This document shows positions 39,567 through 49,309 of a stretch of 64,000 nucleotides of DNA, one piece after another. The notes beneath the pieces are model-generated. The model had not been told where the DNA came from, ran no database searches, and worked only from the letters and a program-made list of their open reading frames with translations. The DNA is from Hydrogenovibrio sp049975065 (GTDB taxonomy: Bacteria > Pseudomonadota > Gammaproteobacteria > Thiomicrospirales > Thiomicrospiraceae). A program made the translations under genes and the position numbers. Each line of letters opens with the position of its first letter. Positions within the stretch are counted from its first letter, which is position 1. The DNA lies in assembly GCA_049975065.1 (NCBI GenBank), contig JBNGDN010000003.1. One strand, given 5' to 3'.

Positions 39567-41546
39567 TTACCAAAGTACCCACACCAGCATTGCCAGCAGG
39601 CCGAAAATCATCACAAAGGCGTAGTGATACAGATAACCTGTTTGACTCAGCCTCAAGGCCGAGGCCGCATTGGCAACCGACATAAAGCTGTTTGTAACGA
39701 TACCGGTATCAATCACCTTAACGTCAATGGCTTTCCAAAAGAAATCACCCAAGCGTCGCGCACCACGGACAAATACAATTTCATTGAATTTATCAAAGCC
39801 GTAAGCGTTATCCAGCAAGGCATGCCCCCGCGGGCAGGCCTGGCGAATTTTACTCGGCAAATCAGGACGCTTAATGTAAAACAGCCAGGCCAGGAAAACC
39901 CCAGCGAGAGACAGCCAGACCGGCACCGTCATAAAACCATGCAGCATCATGCCCAAAGCCCCGTTTTGGAAATCCGCAGCATAGACTTTAGCCAACACAT
40001 CCGTTTGCGGCAATACGGTGATCGCATCGGCAAAGTAACTGCCGGACAAAATACTGCCCACCATCATAATCCCCAGCACCGCGGCCGGTATCGCAAGCAA
40101 AATCAAAGGCACCGTGACCACTCTGGGCGACTCAGGGATTGAGTGGCTGCGGACATAGTCAGATTCCTTACCGTGAAACACCATAAAGAACATTCGGAAC
40201 GTATAGAAAGCAGTAACAAACACACTGATGACCAACAAGAAATAGGCGTACTGCGCACCGAAGATGACCGATTCACCCACCCCCATGATAATGCTGTCTT
40301 TAGAGAAGAAGCCTGAGAACCCGGGGAAACCAATCAAGGCCAGCGAACCGATCAGCATGGTCGCATAGGTGATTGGCATATACTTGCGTAGTCCTCCCAT
40401 GTCGCGCATATCCTGCTTATGATGCATGGCGATAATGACCGAACCGGCCGCTAGGAACAGCAATGCCTTGAAGAAGGCGTGCGTCAGCACATGGAACATA
40501 CCAGCGGCATAGGCAGAGACCCCCAGCGCGGCGACCATGTAGCCCAGCTGTGAAAGAGTTGAATAAGCCACCACACGTTTAATGTCATTTTGAACAATCC
40601 CGAGAACTCCCATAAAGAACGCGGTTGTGGCACCGATTATCAAAACTGTGCTTAAGGCCACTTCCGACAATTCGAACGCTGGCGATAAACGCGCGACCAT
40701 AAAGATCCCCGCCGTGACCATTGTGGCTGCGTGAATCAACGCCGAAATCGGTGTCGGGCCTTCCATAGATTCCGGCAGCCAAACATGCAGCGGCATCTGA
40801 GCGGATTTCCCCATGGCGCCGATGAATAACAGCAAACACAGAACCGTGATCACCGACCATTCCGCGCCTGGGAAAAAGCTCATTTGGGTGCCGACGTGGG
40901 CGTCGAGCCCAGCAAAAAATTCCGCGTAATCCAGCGTATTGAAATACATCACCACCACGGCAATACCGAGAATGAAGCCAAAATCACCCACACGATTCAC
41001 CAAGAAAGCTTTTAGGTTGGCTTGAATGGCCGACTCTCGTTTCATATAGAAACCAATCAGCAGATAGGACACCAGACCAACCGCTTCCCAACCGAAGAAA
41101 AGCTGTAAAAAATTGTTGGCCATCACCAACGAAAGCATGGAAAAAGTAAACAGAGAAATGTAACTGAAAAAACGTTGATAGTAAGGGTTGTTGTGGTCGT
41201 AATCCTCGTCGTGATCCATATAACCGATGGTGTAAATATGCACCATCAGCGACACAAACGTCACCACCAGCATCATCGTCGCCGAAAGGCTGTCGATCAT
41301 ATAACCAATTTCAAAACGGATACCATCGGACACCAACCAAGTGTAAAGCGAATCGTTATAAGTCGCATGACCATTGAATACAAACAGCCAGAACACATAG
41401 GCGGACAGAATCGTTGAAACGGCGACCCCGAAGATAGTAACCGTATGGGCACCACGTCGCCCAATACGGCGTCCGAACAAACCGGCTGCTATCGCGCCAA
41501 ACAGTGGCGATAAAAGGATAATGGTTAATAAAAATTTTAAAATCAT
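39567..41546 (-). CDS. nuoL: NADH-quinone oxidoreductase subunit L
   Basis: A 659-residue antiporter-like subunit at the tip of the membrane arm, with the long C-terminal lateral-helix region. Conserved parts are FFGWEAVGLVSYLLIGFY, PLHVWLPESMEGPTPISALIHAATMVTAGIFM and KRVVAYSTLSQLGYMVAALG. Palindrome copy 39835 encodes RQACPRGHA in the loop before the C-terminal helices. It lies 7 bases after nuoK. Confidence 0.97.
   Translation of the reverse strand: MILKFLLTIILLSPLFGAIAAGLFGRRIGRRGAHTVTIFGVAVSTILSAYVFWLFVFNGHATYNDSLYTWLVSDGIRFEIGYMIDSLSATMMLVVTFVSLMVHIYTIGYMDHDEDYDHNNPYYQRFFSYISLFTFSMLSLVMANNFLQLFFGWEAVGLVSYLLIGFYMKRESAIQANLKAFLVNRVGDFGFILGIAVVVMYFNTLDYAEFFAGLDAHVGTQMSFFPGAEWSVITVLCLLLFIGAMGKSAQMPLHVWLPESMEGPTPISALIHAATMVTAGIFMVARLSPAFELSEVALSTVLIIGATTAFFMGVLGIVQNDIKRVVAYSTLSQLGYMVAALGVSAYAAGMFHVLTHAFFKALLFLAAGSVIIAMHHKQDMRDMGGLRKYMPITYATMLIGSLALIGFPGFSGFFSKDSIIMGVGESVIFGAQYAYFLLVISVFVTAFYTFRMFFMVFHGKESDYVRSHSIPESPRVVTVPLILLAIPAAVLGIMMVGSILSGSYFADAITVLPQTDVLAKVYAADFQNGALGMMLHGFMTVPVWLSLAGVFLAWLFYIKRPDLPSKIRQACPRGHALLDNAYGFDKFNEIVFVRGARRLGDFFWKAIDVKVIDTGIVTNSFMSVANAASALRLSQTGYLYHYAFVMIFGLLAMLVWVLW
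39834..39851 (+). repeat. Iterated palindrome, copy 15 (in nuoL)
   Basis: GCAGGCCTGGCGAATTTT, encoding KIRQAC on the minus strand. Closely resembles copy 6. Confidence 0.9.
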
Positions 41547-41553
41547 TGCAAGA

Positions 41554-41859
41554 TTACCCTTTCATTGAACCCAAATCATCAACATTGATGCTTTTACGAT
41601 TTCGGAAAACCAGCACAATAATCGCCAAACCAATTGCAGCCTCAGCCGCCGCAACCGTTAAGATAAAGAACACAAATATTTGTCCCGTCACATCATTAAG
41701 ATAATGTGAGAAGGCGACCAAGTTGGTATTAACCGCCAATAGCAACAACTCGATCGCCATTAGAAGCACAATCACATTTTTACGATTGAGAAAAATCCCA
41801 GCCATGCTGATCATAAACAAGATGGTTCCGAAAATAAGGTAATCGGATAAGGCTATCAT
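41554..41859 (-). CDS. nuoK: NADH-quinone oxidoreductase subunit K
   Basis: A 101-residue subunit with three transmembrane helices. The conserved membrane Glu residues are in VIVLLMAIELLLLAVNTNLVAFS and TVAAAEAAIGLAIIVLVFRNR, both on the central proton path. The start overlaps the nuoJ stop by one base. Confidence 0.96.
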   Translation of the reverse strand: MIALSDYLIFGTILFMISMAGIFLNRKNVIVLLMAIELLLLAVNTNLVAFSHYLNDVTGQIFVFFILTVAAAEAAIGLAIIVLVFRNRKSINVDDLGSMKG

Positions 41860-42500
41860 CAGTCTTTCTCCTTGGTTGGGACATCTTTTTCCACGACGGG
41901 CGCCATTTTGACCATTTTGAACCGATCCGACGCTTGCACCTTAACCTGTTTGTCAATATCCTGATAAAGCACTACACCCGGCGCACGGCGGCGTAACGTC
42001 AGGGTAATCGCCGCTACAATACCGACCAGCAGCAAGACCGCCGCCAGAATAAAGGGATAAGCATGTTCGGTATACAACGGAATCGCTATCGACAACGTAT
42101 TACTCACATCCTCTGCGTTTGCGTTTGCGGTTGGGGCGGCATACTGTGCCAGACCGAACCGTTCTGGCCCAAGTACCATATACATCAGTGCAAAAATCGC
42201 AATCGCCGTCAATGCGCCCAGCGGTAAATAACGGGTAAACCCTTCTTTGAGCTGGGCTACATTAATGTCAAGCATCATGACCACAAATAAAAACAACACC
42301 ATGACCGCGCCGACATACACCAGAATTAATACCAGACCCAAAAATTCAGCTTGAGCGGTCAGCCAGACACCGGCCGTGGCAATAAACGCCAACACCAGCC
42401 AGAGAGCCGCTTTGACTGGGTTCTTAACACTGATCACCATCAAGCCAGAAAAGGCGGCGATAGCGGCCAAAAGATAAAAAATAAATTGCTCAAAAGTCAT
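41859..42500 (-). CDS. nuoJ: NADH-quinone oxidoreductase subunit J
   Basis: A 213-residue membrane subunit with five helices, including EFLGLVLILVYVGAVMVLFLFVVMML, the region of the conserved helix 3 pi-bulge. Its C-terminal tail beyond the last helix (about 45 polar residues, KQVKVQASDRFKMVKMAPVV) is cytoplasmic. It sits between nuoI and nuoK in the normal order. Confidence 0.95.
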   Translation of the reverse strand: MTFEQFIFYLLAAIAAFSGLMVISVKNPVKAALWLVLAFIATAGVWLTAQAEFLGLVLILVYVGAVMVLFLFVVMMLDINVAQLKEGFTRYLPLGALTAIAIFALMYMVLGPERFGLAQYAAPTANANAEDVSNTLSIAIPLYTEHAYPFILAAVLLLVGIVAAITLTLRRRAPGVVLYQDIDKQVKVQASDRFKMVKMAPVVEKDVPTKEKD

Positions 42501-42529
42501 GGGATAGAGTCTCTTCTTTACAGGGCGGC

Positions 42530-43021
42530 TTAACGGTACTTCGCATCCGCAGCTCGATCGGCTGCGATTTGCGCTTCGTGTTGATCACCAAATGCCAATA
42601 ATTTTTCTTTGGTCATAATGTTCGCACCGCGCTCATGAAATTCATACTCGAACACGCGCGTTTCAACAATGGCATCCACTGGGCAGGCCTCTTCACAAAA
42701 ACCACAGTAGATGCACTTAAACATATCAATGTCATACTGCGTGGTTCGACGACTGCCATCGCTGCGCTCTTCGGATTCGATGGTGATCGCGTTGGCGGGA
42801 CAGACGGCTTCACACAATTTACACGCAATACAACGTTCCTCACCATTCTCATAGCGACGCAAGGCATGATGTCCACGAAAGCGAGGCGACAAAGGGGTTT
42901 TTTCTTCCGGATAACGAACGGTGATTTTTTTCTTAAACAGATACTTACCGGTCACGGCAAGCCCTTTAAAGAGTTCGATTAAGCCAAAGGTTTTAACCTG
43001 GTGTTTCAAAAAAGCAATCAT
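42530..43021 (-). CDS. nuoI: NADH-quinone oxidoreductase subunit I
   Basis: A 163-residue ferredoxin-like subunit with two CxxCxxCxxxCP motifs (CIACKLCEAVCPANAI and CIYCGFCEEACPVDAI) that bind clusters N6a and N6b next to NuoB. ATG 43021, preceded by AGAGG, was chosen over TTG 43027. Confidence 0.96.
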   Translation of the reverse strand: MIAFLKHQVKTFGLIELFKGLAVTGKYLFKKKITVRYPEEKTPLSPRFRGHHALRRYENGEERCIACKLCEAVCPANAITIESEERSDGSRRTTQYDIDMFKCIYCGFCEEACPVDAIVETRVFEYEFHERGANIMTKEKLLAFGDQHEAQIAADRAADAKYR

Positions 43022-43033
43022 GAGCAACCTCTA

Positions 43034-44098
43034 TTAATTAAACCAAGAGCCAAATTTAAAATATTCCATGATTCCGACGACGAAAACCCATACGATGGTT
43101 AAAGGAATCAAAACCTTCCAACCGAGACGCATGATCTGATCGTATCGGTAGCGTGGAAAGGTCGCTCTGAACCATAAAAACAAGAACAGCAGGAAGGCGA
43201 CTTTGATAAACAGCCAGACAAAGCCCGGCACCCATGCGAACAGCGTCTCAAGACCGGGAATACCCTCAAAAGGCGAAAACCAACCGCCTAAGAACATAAT
43301 TGCCGTCATAAACGAAATCAGAATCATCATCGCATATTCGGCTAAGAAGAAGACCGCAAACGCCATCCCGGAATATTCAACATGGAAGCCCGCTACAATT
43401 TCAGACTCACCCTCCGCCACATCAAACGGCGCTCGGTTGGTTTCAGCCACGCCCGAAATAAAATACACAAAGAACATCGGCAATAACGGAATCCAATACC
43501 AATTCCAGATGCCGCCCTGTTGACCATTGACTATGTCGGTCAGGTTCATGCTGTCCGCCACCATCAAAACCGTGACCAAAGCGAAGCCCATGGCAATTTC
43601 ATAGGAAATCTTTTGTGCCGAAGCACGCATGGCGCCTAAAAAAGCATATTTGGAATTCGATGCCCAACCAGAAATAATCACACCATACACAATAATGGAA
43701 GACACCGCCAATACATACAATAAACCGGCATTGATGTCAGCGACCACCACGCCATCGGCATCAAACGGAATCACCGCCCAAACCGCTACGGCGGGTGCGA
43801 TGGCTAAGACTGGCGCCACCACAAACAGATAAAGGTTGGATTGAGACGGCAATACCACCTCTTTAAACATCAGTTTCAAGGCATCTGCAATCGGTTGCAA
43901 CCAACCCTTTGGTCCAACACGATTTGGCCCCATACGCACCTGCATGTAACCTATGACTTTACGTTCTGCAAAAGTGAGCCAAGCCACCGCCAGCATCACC
44001 GGTAAAATCACCACTATGGCTTGTAGCAACAACGTGATTAAGATCGCCAACCAATCATACAAAAAGGAAGAAAGCCAAGCCTGTAACGCATTAAACAT
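43034..44098 (-). CDS. nuoH: NADH-quinone oxidoreductase subunit H
   Basis: A 354-residue membrane subunit that forms the quinone-entry site with NuoB and NuoD. Signature regions: LTFAERKVIGYMQVRMGPNRVGPKG, NRAPFDVAEGESEIVAGFHVEYSGM and FLWFRATFPRYRYDQIMRLGWK. Eight to nine helices are visible. It follows nuoG by 19 bases. Confidence 0.97.
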   Translation of the reverse strand: MFNALQAWLSSFLYDWLAILITLLLQAIVVILPVMLAVAWLTFAERKVIGYMQVRMGPNRVGPKGWLQPIADALKLMFKEVVLPSQSNLYLFVVAPVLAIAPAVAVWAVIPFDADGVVVADINAGLLYVLAVSSIIVYGVIISGWASNSKYAFLGAMRASAQKISYEIAMGFALVTVLMVADSMNLTDIVNGQQGGIWNWYWIPLLPMFFVYFISGVAETNRAPFDVAEGESEIVAGFHVEYSGMAFAVFFLAEYAMMILISFMTAIMFLGGWFSPFEGIPGLETLFAWVPGFVWLFIKVAFLLFLFLWFRATFPRYRYDQIMRLGWKVLIPLTIVWVFVVGIMEYFKFGSWFN

Positions 44099-44117
44099 AT
44101 TATTTTACCCTCTACCT

Positions 44118-46223
44118 TTAATTTGTTACCGCTTGGGCATCCGGCGTGGCCTGTAGAGACGGTGAACGTCTAACCAGCGAATCCACTTGATACATTGAAA
44201 GCCATTGCGTCCCGATCAAGTCGGCGTTTTCCGGCAATTCTAGCGTCATACCGGAAACGTTAATTGCACGCAAATCATCGGAAACGTCAGCCAACACTTG
44301 ATTGCTATGCGTGTAGTCAAAACCGTCCATTTCCAACAAATTGCCCAGCACACGGAAAATCTTCCAGGCCGCTTTGGCATCGCCGACAGGCTCAACAGCC
44401 ATTTTAAAAGATTGCTTTAAACCACAGGCATTCACAAAGGTTCCGGCCGTTTCCGCAAAAGACGCAATGGGCAGCATGACATCGGCATACTCACGCTGCG
44501 CATCACTGTCAAACAACGTAAAGTTAATCACACATTCCGCCTGCTGCATTGCTTGCAAGGCCTGAGCGCCATCGTACATATCTTTTTCAGGTTCAACGTT
44601 TAAATTAATAAAACAACGCATAGTTTCCGACAACATAGCACGGGTATTCAAACCGGCTTTCGGAACAAAACCTACCATGTGCGCGCCCACTTCATTCGCG
44701 AACATGGGTAAGACATTCAATGTGGCGCCCGTCGTTTCAGCTATTAAGCTGGCCAATTTGACCAATTTGGTGTAGTTCGCATCCAACTGTGCGATCTGCC
44801 CAACCATAATGGACGCGTTTGTAGCCTCATTCAGAGACTGAACCGCTTGTCGATGGGCGTCGGTAACGTTAATGGATTTTGACCAGGCCTGGTCATTTTC
44901 GTTATTCAGTTCCAACGCCGCCTTGGCCAAGGCCGCCAATTCATTCAACATCGTTTCCGCCACGAAGGCATTCGAAACGGCGTAGTTAAAATCAAAATCA
45001 ACTGGATTGACAGACATCACCGAGGCACCCTTCAATGCCGCCTTGCGAACACGGTGATTCAAAAGCGGCAACTCTTTACGCAGATAACTGCCAACCAACA
45101 AAACCGCATCCAAAGACTCCACAGCATCTAAGGCATGATTCAATTTCGGTGCCATCATGCCACCAAAAGCATCCATCTCAAAATCGACCTGACGCAAACG
45201 ATGCTCTAGGTTTTCAATGCCCAGACCACGAAACAGTTTCTGTGACAGCTGCAATTCTTCTAAGGTTGCATTCGGAGAGGCAAACACCCCCACTTTGGAA
45301 GCATCATCCTGCGCATAATGCTTCAGCTTATCCGCTACAAAGCCCAAGGCGGTTTCCCAGTCAACGGCTTTCCATTTACCTTTCTCTTTAAGCATTGGGG
45401 TCTTTAAGCGATCCGAAGCATTTAAAGCTTCATATGAAAAACGATCACGATCGGAAATCCAAATTTCATTGATCGATTCGTTTTCATCCGGCACCACCCG
45501 TTTAATGACACCCTCTTTAGAGTGCAGGATAATATTCGAACCAATACTGTCATGTGGTGCTATGGATTTATGCGCTTTAAGCTCCCAGGGACGTGCTGAG
45601 TAACGAAACGGCTTGGACGTTAAGGCCCCAACTGGACACAAGTCAATCATATTGCCCGACATTTCTGACGTCACTGAACGCTCAATATAGGTTCCGATCT
45701 CCATCCACTCACTGCGACCCGTTGCCCCCAGCTCCATCATACCGGCCACTTCTTGTCCAAACCGAACGCAGCGTGTGCAATGAATGCATCGTGTCATATC
45801 GGTATGAATTAAAGAACCGATATTTTTATCGCCCAAAATACGCTTAGGTTCGGAATACTCAGAGATGTCATCGCCGTATTCCATGGCAACATCCTGCAGT
45901 TCGCACTCTCCACCCTGATCACAAATAGGGCAGTCGAGCGGGTGATTAATAAGCAAGAATTCCATCACAGATTTCTGAGCCGTCAGCGCTTTAGCCGATT
46001 TGGTGTGCACCTTCATCCCGTCAGTGACCGGAGTCGCACAAGCTGGCAACGCCTTAGGCGCACCTTCTACTTCAACCAAACACATCCGGCAGTTCGCCGC
46101 GATTGACAGTTTTTTGTGGTAACAAAAACGCGGAATAGAGATGTGAGCTTCATCGGCGACATCAATTAACATATCACCTTCATGAGCCTCGACCACTTGA
46201 CCGTTAATCTCAATCTTTACCAT
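44118..46223 (-). CDS. nuoG: NADH-quinone oxidoreductase subunit G
   Basis: A 701-residue iron-sulfur subunit of the peripheral arm. The N-terminus holds the N1b [2Fe-2S] ligands (FCYH, ANCRMC, ACATPV), the N5 site (HPLDCPICDQGGECELQ) and the N4 [4Fe-4S] site (CIHCTRCVRF ... DLCPVGA). The extra N7 motif of E. coli NuoG (CxxCxxxC after this point) is missing: KSIAPHDSIGSNI stands there, as in mitochondrial-type complexes. The rest is a molybdopterin-oxidoreductase-like domain. Palindrome copy 44883 encodes NDQAW. Confidence 0.96.
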   Translation of the reverse strand: MVKIEINGQVVEAHEGDMLIDVADEAHISIPRFCYHKKLSIAANCRMCLVEVEGAPKALPACATPVTDGMKVHTKSAKALTAQKSVMEFLLINHPLDCPICDQGGECELQDVAMEYGDDISEYSEPKRILGDKNIGSLIHTDMTRCIHCTRCVRFGQEVAGMMELGATGRSEWMEIGTYIERSVTSEMSGNMIDLCPVGALTSKPFRYSARPWELKAHKSIAPHDSIGSNIILHSKEGVIKRVVPDENESINEIWISDRDRFSYEALNASDRLKTPMLKEKGKWKAVDWETALGFVADKLKHYAQDDASKVGVFASPNATLEELQLSQKLFRGLGIENLEHRLRQVDFEMDAFGGMMAPKLNHALDAVESLDAVLLVGSYLRKELPLLNHRVRKAALKGASVMSVNPVDFDFNYAVSNAFVAETMLNELAALAKAALELNNENDQAWSKSINVTDAHRQAVQSLNEATNASIMVGQIAQLDANYTKLVKLASLIAETTGATLNVLPMFANEVGAHMVGFVPKAGLNTRAMLSETMRCFINLNVEPEKDMYDGAQALQAMQQAECVINFTLFDSDAQREYADVMLPIASFAETAGTFVNACGLKQSFKMAVEPVGDAKAAWKIFRVLGNLLEMDGFDYTHSNQVLADVSDDLRAINVSGMTLELPENADLIGTQWLSMYQVDSLVRRSPSLQATPDAQAVTN
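44881..44899 (+). repeat. Iterated palindrome, copy 16 (in nuoG)
   Basis: GACCAGGCCTGGTCATTTT, encoding NDQAW on the minus strand. Confidence 0.95.
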
Positions 46224-46269
46224 AATTCAAACCTAAAGTTATTGGATGGGTGCCACAGCACACGGAATT

Positions 46270-47547
46270 TTATTTATCGTAAATACTGCAGCCATGCTCA
46301 ATATAATGGCGGAACTCATGCTCAAAATGCTGCAAGAAACTGGTGACCGGAATCGTGGAGGCGTCTCCCAAACCGCAAATAACACGCCCCATGATTTTTC
46401 CAGAGATATTCTTCAGCAATTCCAAGTCTTCAGAGCGTCCTTTGCCTTGACGAATACGATGGACGACGCGATATAACCATCCCGTGCCTTCCCGACAAGG
46501 GGTACACTGACCACAAGATTCTTCATAATAAAACCAAGTTAAACGCTCAAGCGCTTTAACCATATCCGTTCTGTCATCCATAATGACCACAGAGCCCGCA
46601 CCCAAGAAGGAACCTGCTTTGGCAATAGAATCGTAATCCATATTCATTTCCAACGCTTTTTCGGCAGGCAATACCGCTGTGGAAGAGCCGCCCGGGATGA
46701 CCGCTTTTAAGGTACGTCCTTTCCAGATGCCACCAGCGGCTTCTAAAAGATCTTTAAAAGGCGTTCCCATACGAACTTCAAAATTACCCGGTTTTTCCAC
46801 ATGACCTGAAACCGCAAAACACTTTGTACCGCCAGCATTCTGCACCCCAAGATCGGCGAACCAATCCCCCCCTTTCGCTAGAATCACCGGTATGGACGCC
46901 AGGGTTTCGGTATTGTTAATCGTTGTGGGTTTACCGTATAAACCATAACTGGCAGGAAAAGGCGGTTTGAAACGCGGCTGACCCTTCTTACCTTCAATCG
47001 ATTCGACCAGTGCGGTTTCTTCACCGCAAATATAGGCACCGGCACCCAAATGGGTGTACAAATCAAAATCGAAGCCGGATCCTAAAATATTTTTTCCAAG
47101 CAATCCTGCTTCACGTGCCTGGTTAATGGCATTATCAAAACGCTTGTAAGGCTCCCAGAACTCACCGCGGATGTAGTTATAACCTGCACAGGCGCCGATC
47201 ACATAACCAGCTATCATCATGCCCTCAACCAACTGGTGCGGATTGTAACGAATAATGTCACGATCTTTGAAGGTTCCCGGCTCCCCTTCATCTGAATTAC
47301 ACAGAATGTATTTGGGGCCGGGAGCGGCACGATTCATAAAACTCCACTTTAAACCGGTTGGAAAACCAGCGCCCCCGCGACCACGGATATTGGACGCTTT
47401 CACCTCATCAATGATTTCTTGTGGCGAAATCTCACCCGCCAGCACTTTTTTCCAAATCGCATAACCGCCATTGGCCACATAGGTTTCAATATCCCATGGA
47501 TTCTCTAGATGATTTAAGCGGTAGCAACATTCATTTAACGGAATCAT
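46270..47547 (-). CDS. nuoF: NADH-quinone oxidoreductase subunit F
   Basis: A 425-residue subunit that holds the NADH site, FMN and cluster N3. FMN/NADH-binding segments: RGRGGAGFPTGLKWSF, CNSDEGEPGTFKDRDI and GAGAYICGEETALVESIEGKKGQPR. The N3 ligands are ESCGQCTPCREG plus a later Cys in VICGLGD. ATG 47547 has GGAG 8 bases upstream and was preferred over GTG 47553. Confidence 0.97.
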   Translation of the reverse strand: MIPLNECCYRLNHLENPWDIETYVANGGYAIWKKVLAGEISPQEIIDEVKASNIRGRGGAGFPTGLKWSFMNRAAPGPKYILCNSDEGEPGTFKDRDIIRYNPHQLVEGMMIAGYVIGACAGYNYIRGEFWEPYKRFDNAINQAREAGLLGKNILGSGFDFDLYTHLGAGAYICGEETALVESIEGKKGQPRFKPPFPASYGLYGKPTTINNTETLASIPVILAKGGDWFADLGVQNAGGTKCFAVSGHVEKPGNFEVRMGTPFKDLLEAAGGIWKGRTLKAVIPGGSSTAVLPAEKALEMNMDYDSIAKAGSFLGAGSVVIMDDRTDMVKALERLTWFYYEESCGQCTPCREGTGWLYRVVHRIRQGKGRSEDLELLKNISGKIMGRVICGLGDASTIPVTSFLQHFEHEFRHYIEHGCSIYDK

Positions 47548-47552
47548 CTTCA

Positions 47553-48047
47553 CTACTCCAAGCCATCTAAAATTTCATCAACAGACGCTTCGGTCAGGTT
47601 TTCATAATATTCCTTGCCGATCATCATCATAGGGGCACCGCCACAAGCACCAAGGCATTCCACCTTTTTGATAGAGAAACGACCATCATCGGTCACCTCA
47701 CCGACCCCAACCCCTAATTTTTTCTCGAGATGTTCCAGAATCTCATCGCTGCCGCGCAACATACACGAAATATTGGTACAGAGACAAATCTTATGCTTAC
47801 CAACCGGCTGATGTTCATACATGGAATAAAAAGTGGCCACTTCGTAGACGGCAATCGGCGTCATATCAAGATAGTCGGCGACTTCATCCATCAGTTGCGT
47901 GGTGAGATGCCCGCCATTGACTTCTTGAACAATACGAAGCGCCGACATGACAGCGGAACGCTTCTGATCCTGCGGATAATGTGAAATCCAGCGATCAATC
48001 CGCGCTTTCACGTCACCTTGAATCATGGATGAATTGGCTGCTGTCAT
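47553..48047 (-). CDS. nuoE: NADH-quinone oxidoreductase subunit E
   Basis: A 164-residue thioredoxin-fold subunit that binds the N1a [2Fe-2S] cluster through CTNISC and ECLGAC. The preceding helical part (RSAVMSALRIVQEVNGGHL) is typical. It overlaps nuoD by 4 bases, and pairs with NuoF in the NADH module. Confidence 0.96.
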   Translation of the reverse strand: MTAANSSMIQGDVKARIDRWISHYPQDQKRSAVMSALRIVQEVNGGHLTTQLMDEVADYLDMTPIAVYEVATFYSMYEHQPVGKHKICLCTNISCMLRGSDEILEHLEKKLGVGVGEVTDDGRFSIKKVECLGACGGAPMMMIGKEYYENLTEASVDEILDGLE

Positions 48048-49297
48048 CGATCAATCTCCCCAAATACAATATCCTGCGTTCCGATAATAGCAACCACATC
48101 GGCGATCATGTGGCCTTTTGCCATCTCGTCCAGTGCGGCCAGATGTGGAAACCCAGGTGCTCTGACTTTCAGGCGATAGGGTTTATTGGCGCCATCCGAA
48201 ACCATGTAGATCCCAAATTCACCTTTTGGGTGTTCAACCGCGGCATAGGCCTCTCCTTCCGGAACAGAATACCCTTCCGTAAAGAGTTTAAAGTGATGGA
48301 TAAGCGCCTCCATGCTTGACTTGGCGTCTTCACGAGAAGGCGGCGTCACTTTATGATCCTCAGAAATGACCGAGCCTGGGTTTTCTTTCAGCCATTTCAC
48401 ACATTGTTTGATAATTTTATTGGATTCACGCATTTCCGCGACACGTACCAAGTAGCGGTCATAACAATCACCGGTTTGTCCGACAGGGATATCGAAATCC
48501 AACTTATCGTAGACTTCATACGGTTGTTTCTTACGCAAATCCCATGCAATGCCCGAACCTCTCAACATCGGGCCAGTAAAGCCCAACTGCATCGCGCGCT
48601 CTGGCGATACAATACCGATATCCACCGTTCTTTGCTTCCAGATTCGGTTATCGGTCAAAAGCGTTTCATATTCATCGACGTAACCCGGGAAACGCTCTGT
48701 AAAAGCTTCAATAAAGTCCAGCAACGAACCTTCGCGTGTTTCGTTCAGCTGATCCAATTTTTTACCGGAATGCCATTCGGACTCCTCGTATTTCGCCATG
48801 GTATCCGGCAGATCCCGATAAACGCCACCTGGACGATAATAGGTAGCATGCATACGAGCACCGGAAACGGCTTCATAACAATCCATTAAGTCTTCGCGTT
48901 CACGGAAAGCGTACAAAAAAACCGTCATGGCGCCGATATCCAAAGCATGCGCTCCCAGCCACATCAAGTGATTCAAAATACGGGTAATTTCATCGAACAT
49001 CACGCGAATGTACTGCGCGCGTTCCGGCACGTCCAAGTCGAGCATTTTTTCAATCGCCATGACATAGGCGTGCTCGTTCGACATCATGGAAACGTAATCC
49101 AGACGATCCATATAACCGATGGAGTGGTTATAAGGTTTATATTCCGCGAGTTTTTCCGTGCCACGATGCAAAAGACCGATATGTGGATCGGAGCGTACAA
49201 TTGTCTCGCCATCCAGTTCCAAAACCAGTCGAAGTACACCATGCGCCGATGGATGCTGCGGACCAAAATTTAGGGTGTAGTTACGAATTTCAGACAT
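48044..49297 (-). CDS. nuoD: NADH-quinone oxidoreductase subunit D
   Basis: A 417-residue 49-kDa-type subunit that forms the quinone pocket with NuoB. It starts YTLNFGPQHPSAHGVLRLVLELDGE, and contains the HRGTEKL motif with the quinone-contacting His, and the conserved YDVYDK-like region (KKQPYEVYDKLDFDIPVG). It is separate from nuoC, unlike the fused NuoCD of E. coli. Confidence 0.97.
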   Translation of the reverse strand: MSEIRNYTLNFGPQHPSAHGVLRLVLELDGETIVRSDPHIGLLHRGTEKLAEYKPYNHSIGYMDRLDYVSMMSNEHAYVMAIEKMLDLDVPERAQYIRVMFDEITRILNHLMWLGAHALDIGAMTVFLYAFREREDLMDCYEAVSGARMHATYYRPGGVYRDLPDTMAKYEESEWHSGKKLDQLNETREGSLLDFIEAFTERFPGYVDEYETLLTDNRIWKQRTVDIGIVSPERAMQLGFTGPMLRGSGIAWDLRKKQPYEVYDKLDFDIPVGQTGDCYDRYLVRVAEMRESNKIIKQCVKWLKENPGSVISEDHKVTPPSREDAKSSMEALIHHFKLFTEGYSVPEGEAYAAVEHPKGEFGIYMVSDGANKPYRLKVRAPGFPHLAALDEMAKGHMIADVVAIIGTQDIVFGEIDR

Positions 49298-49309
49298 AAT
49301 TAACTCAAC

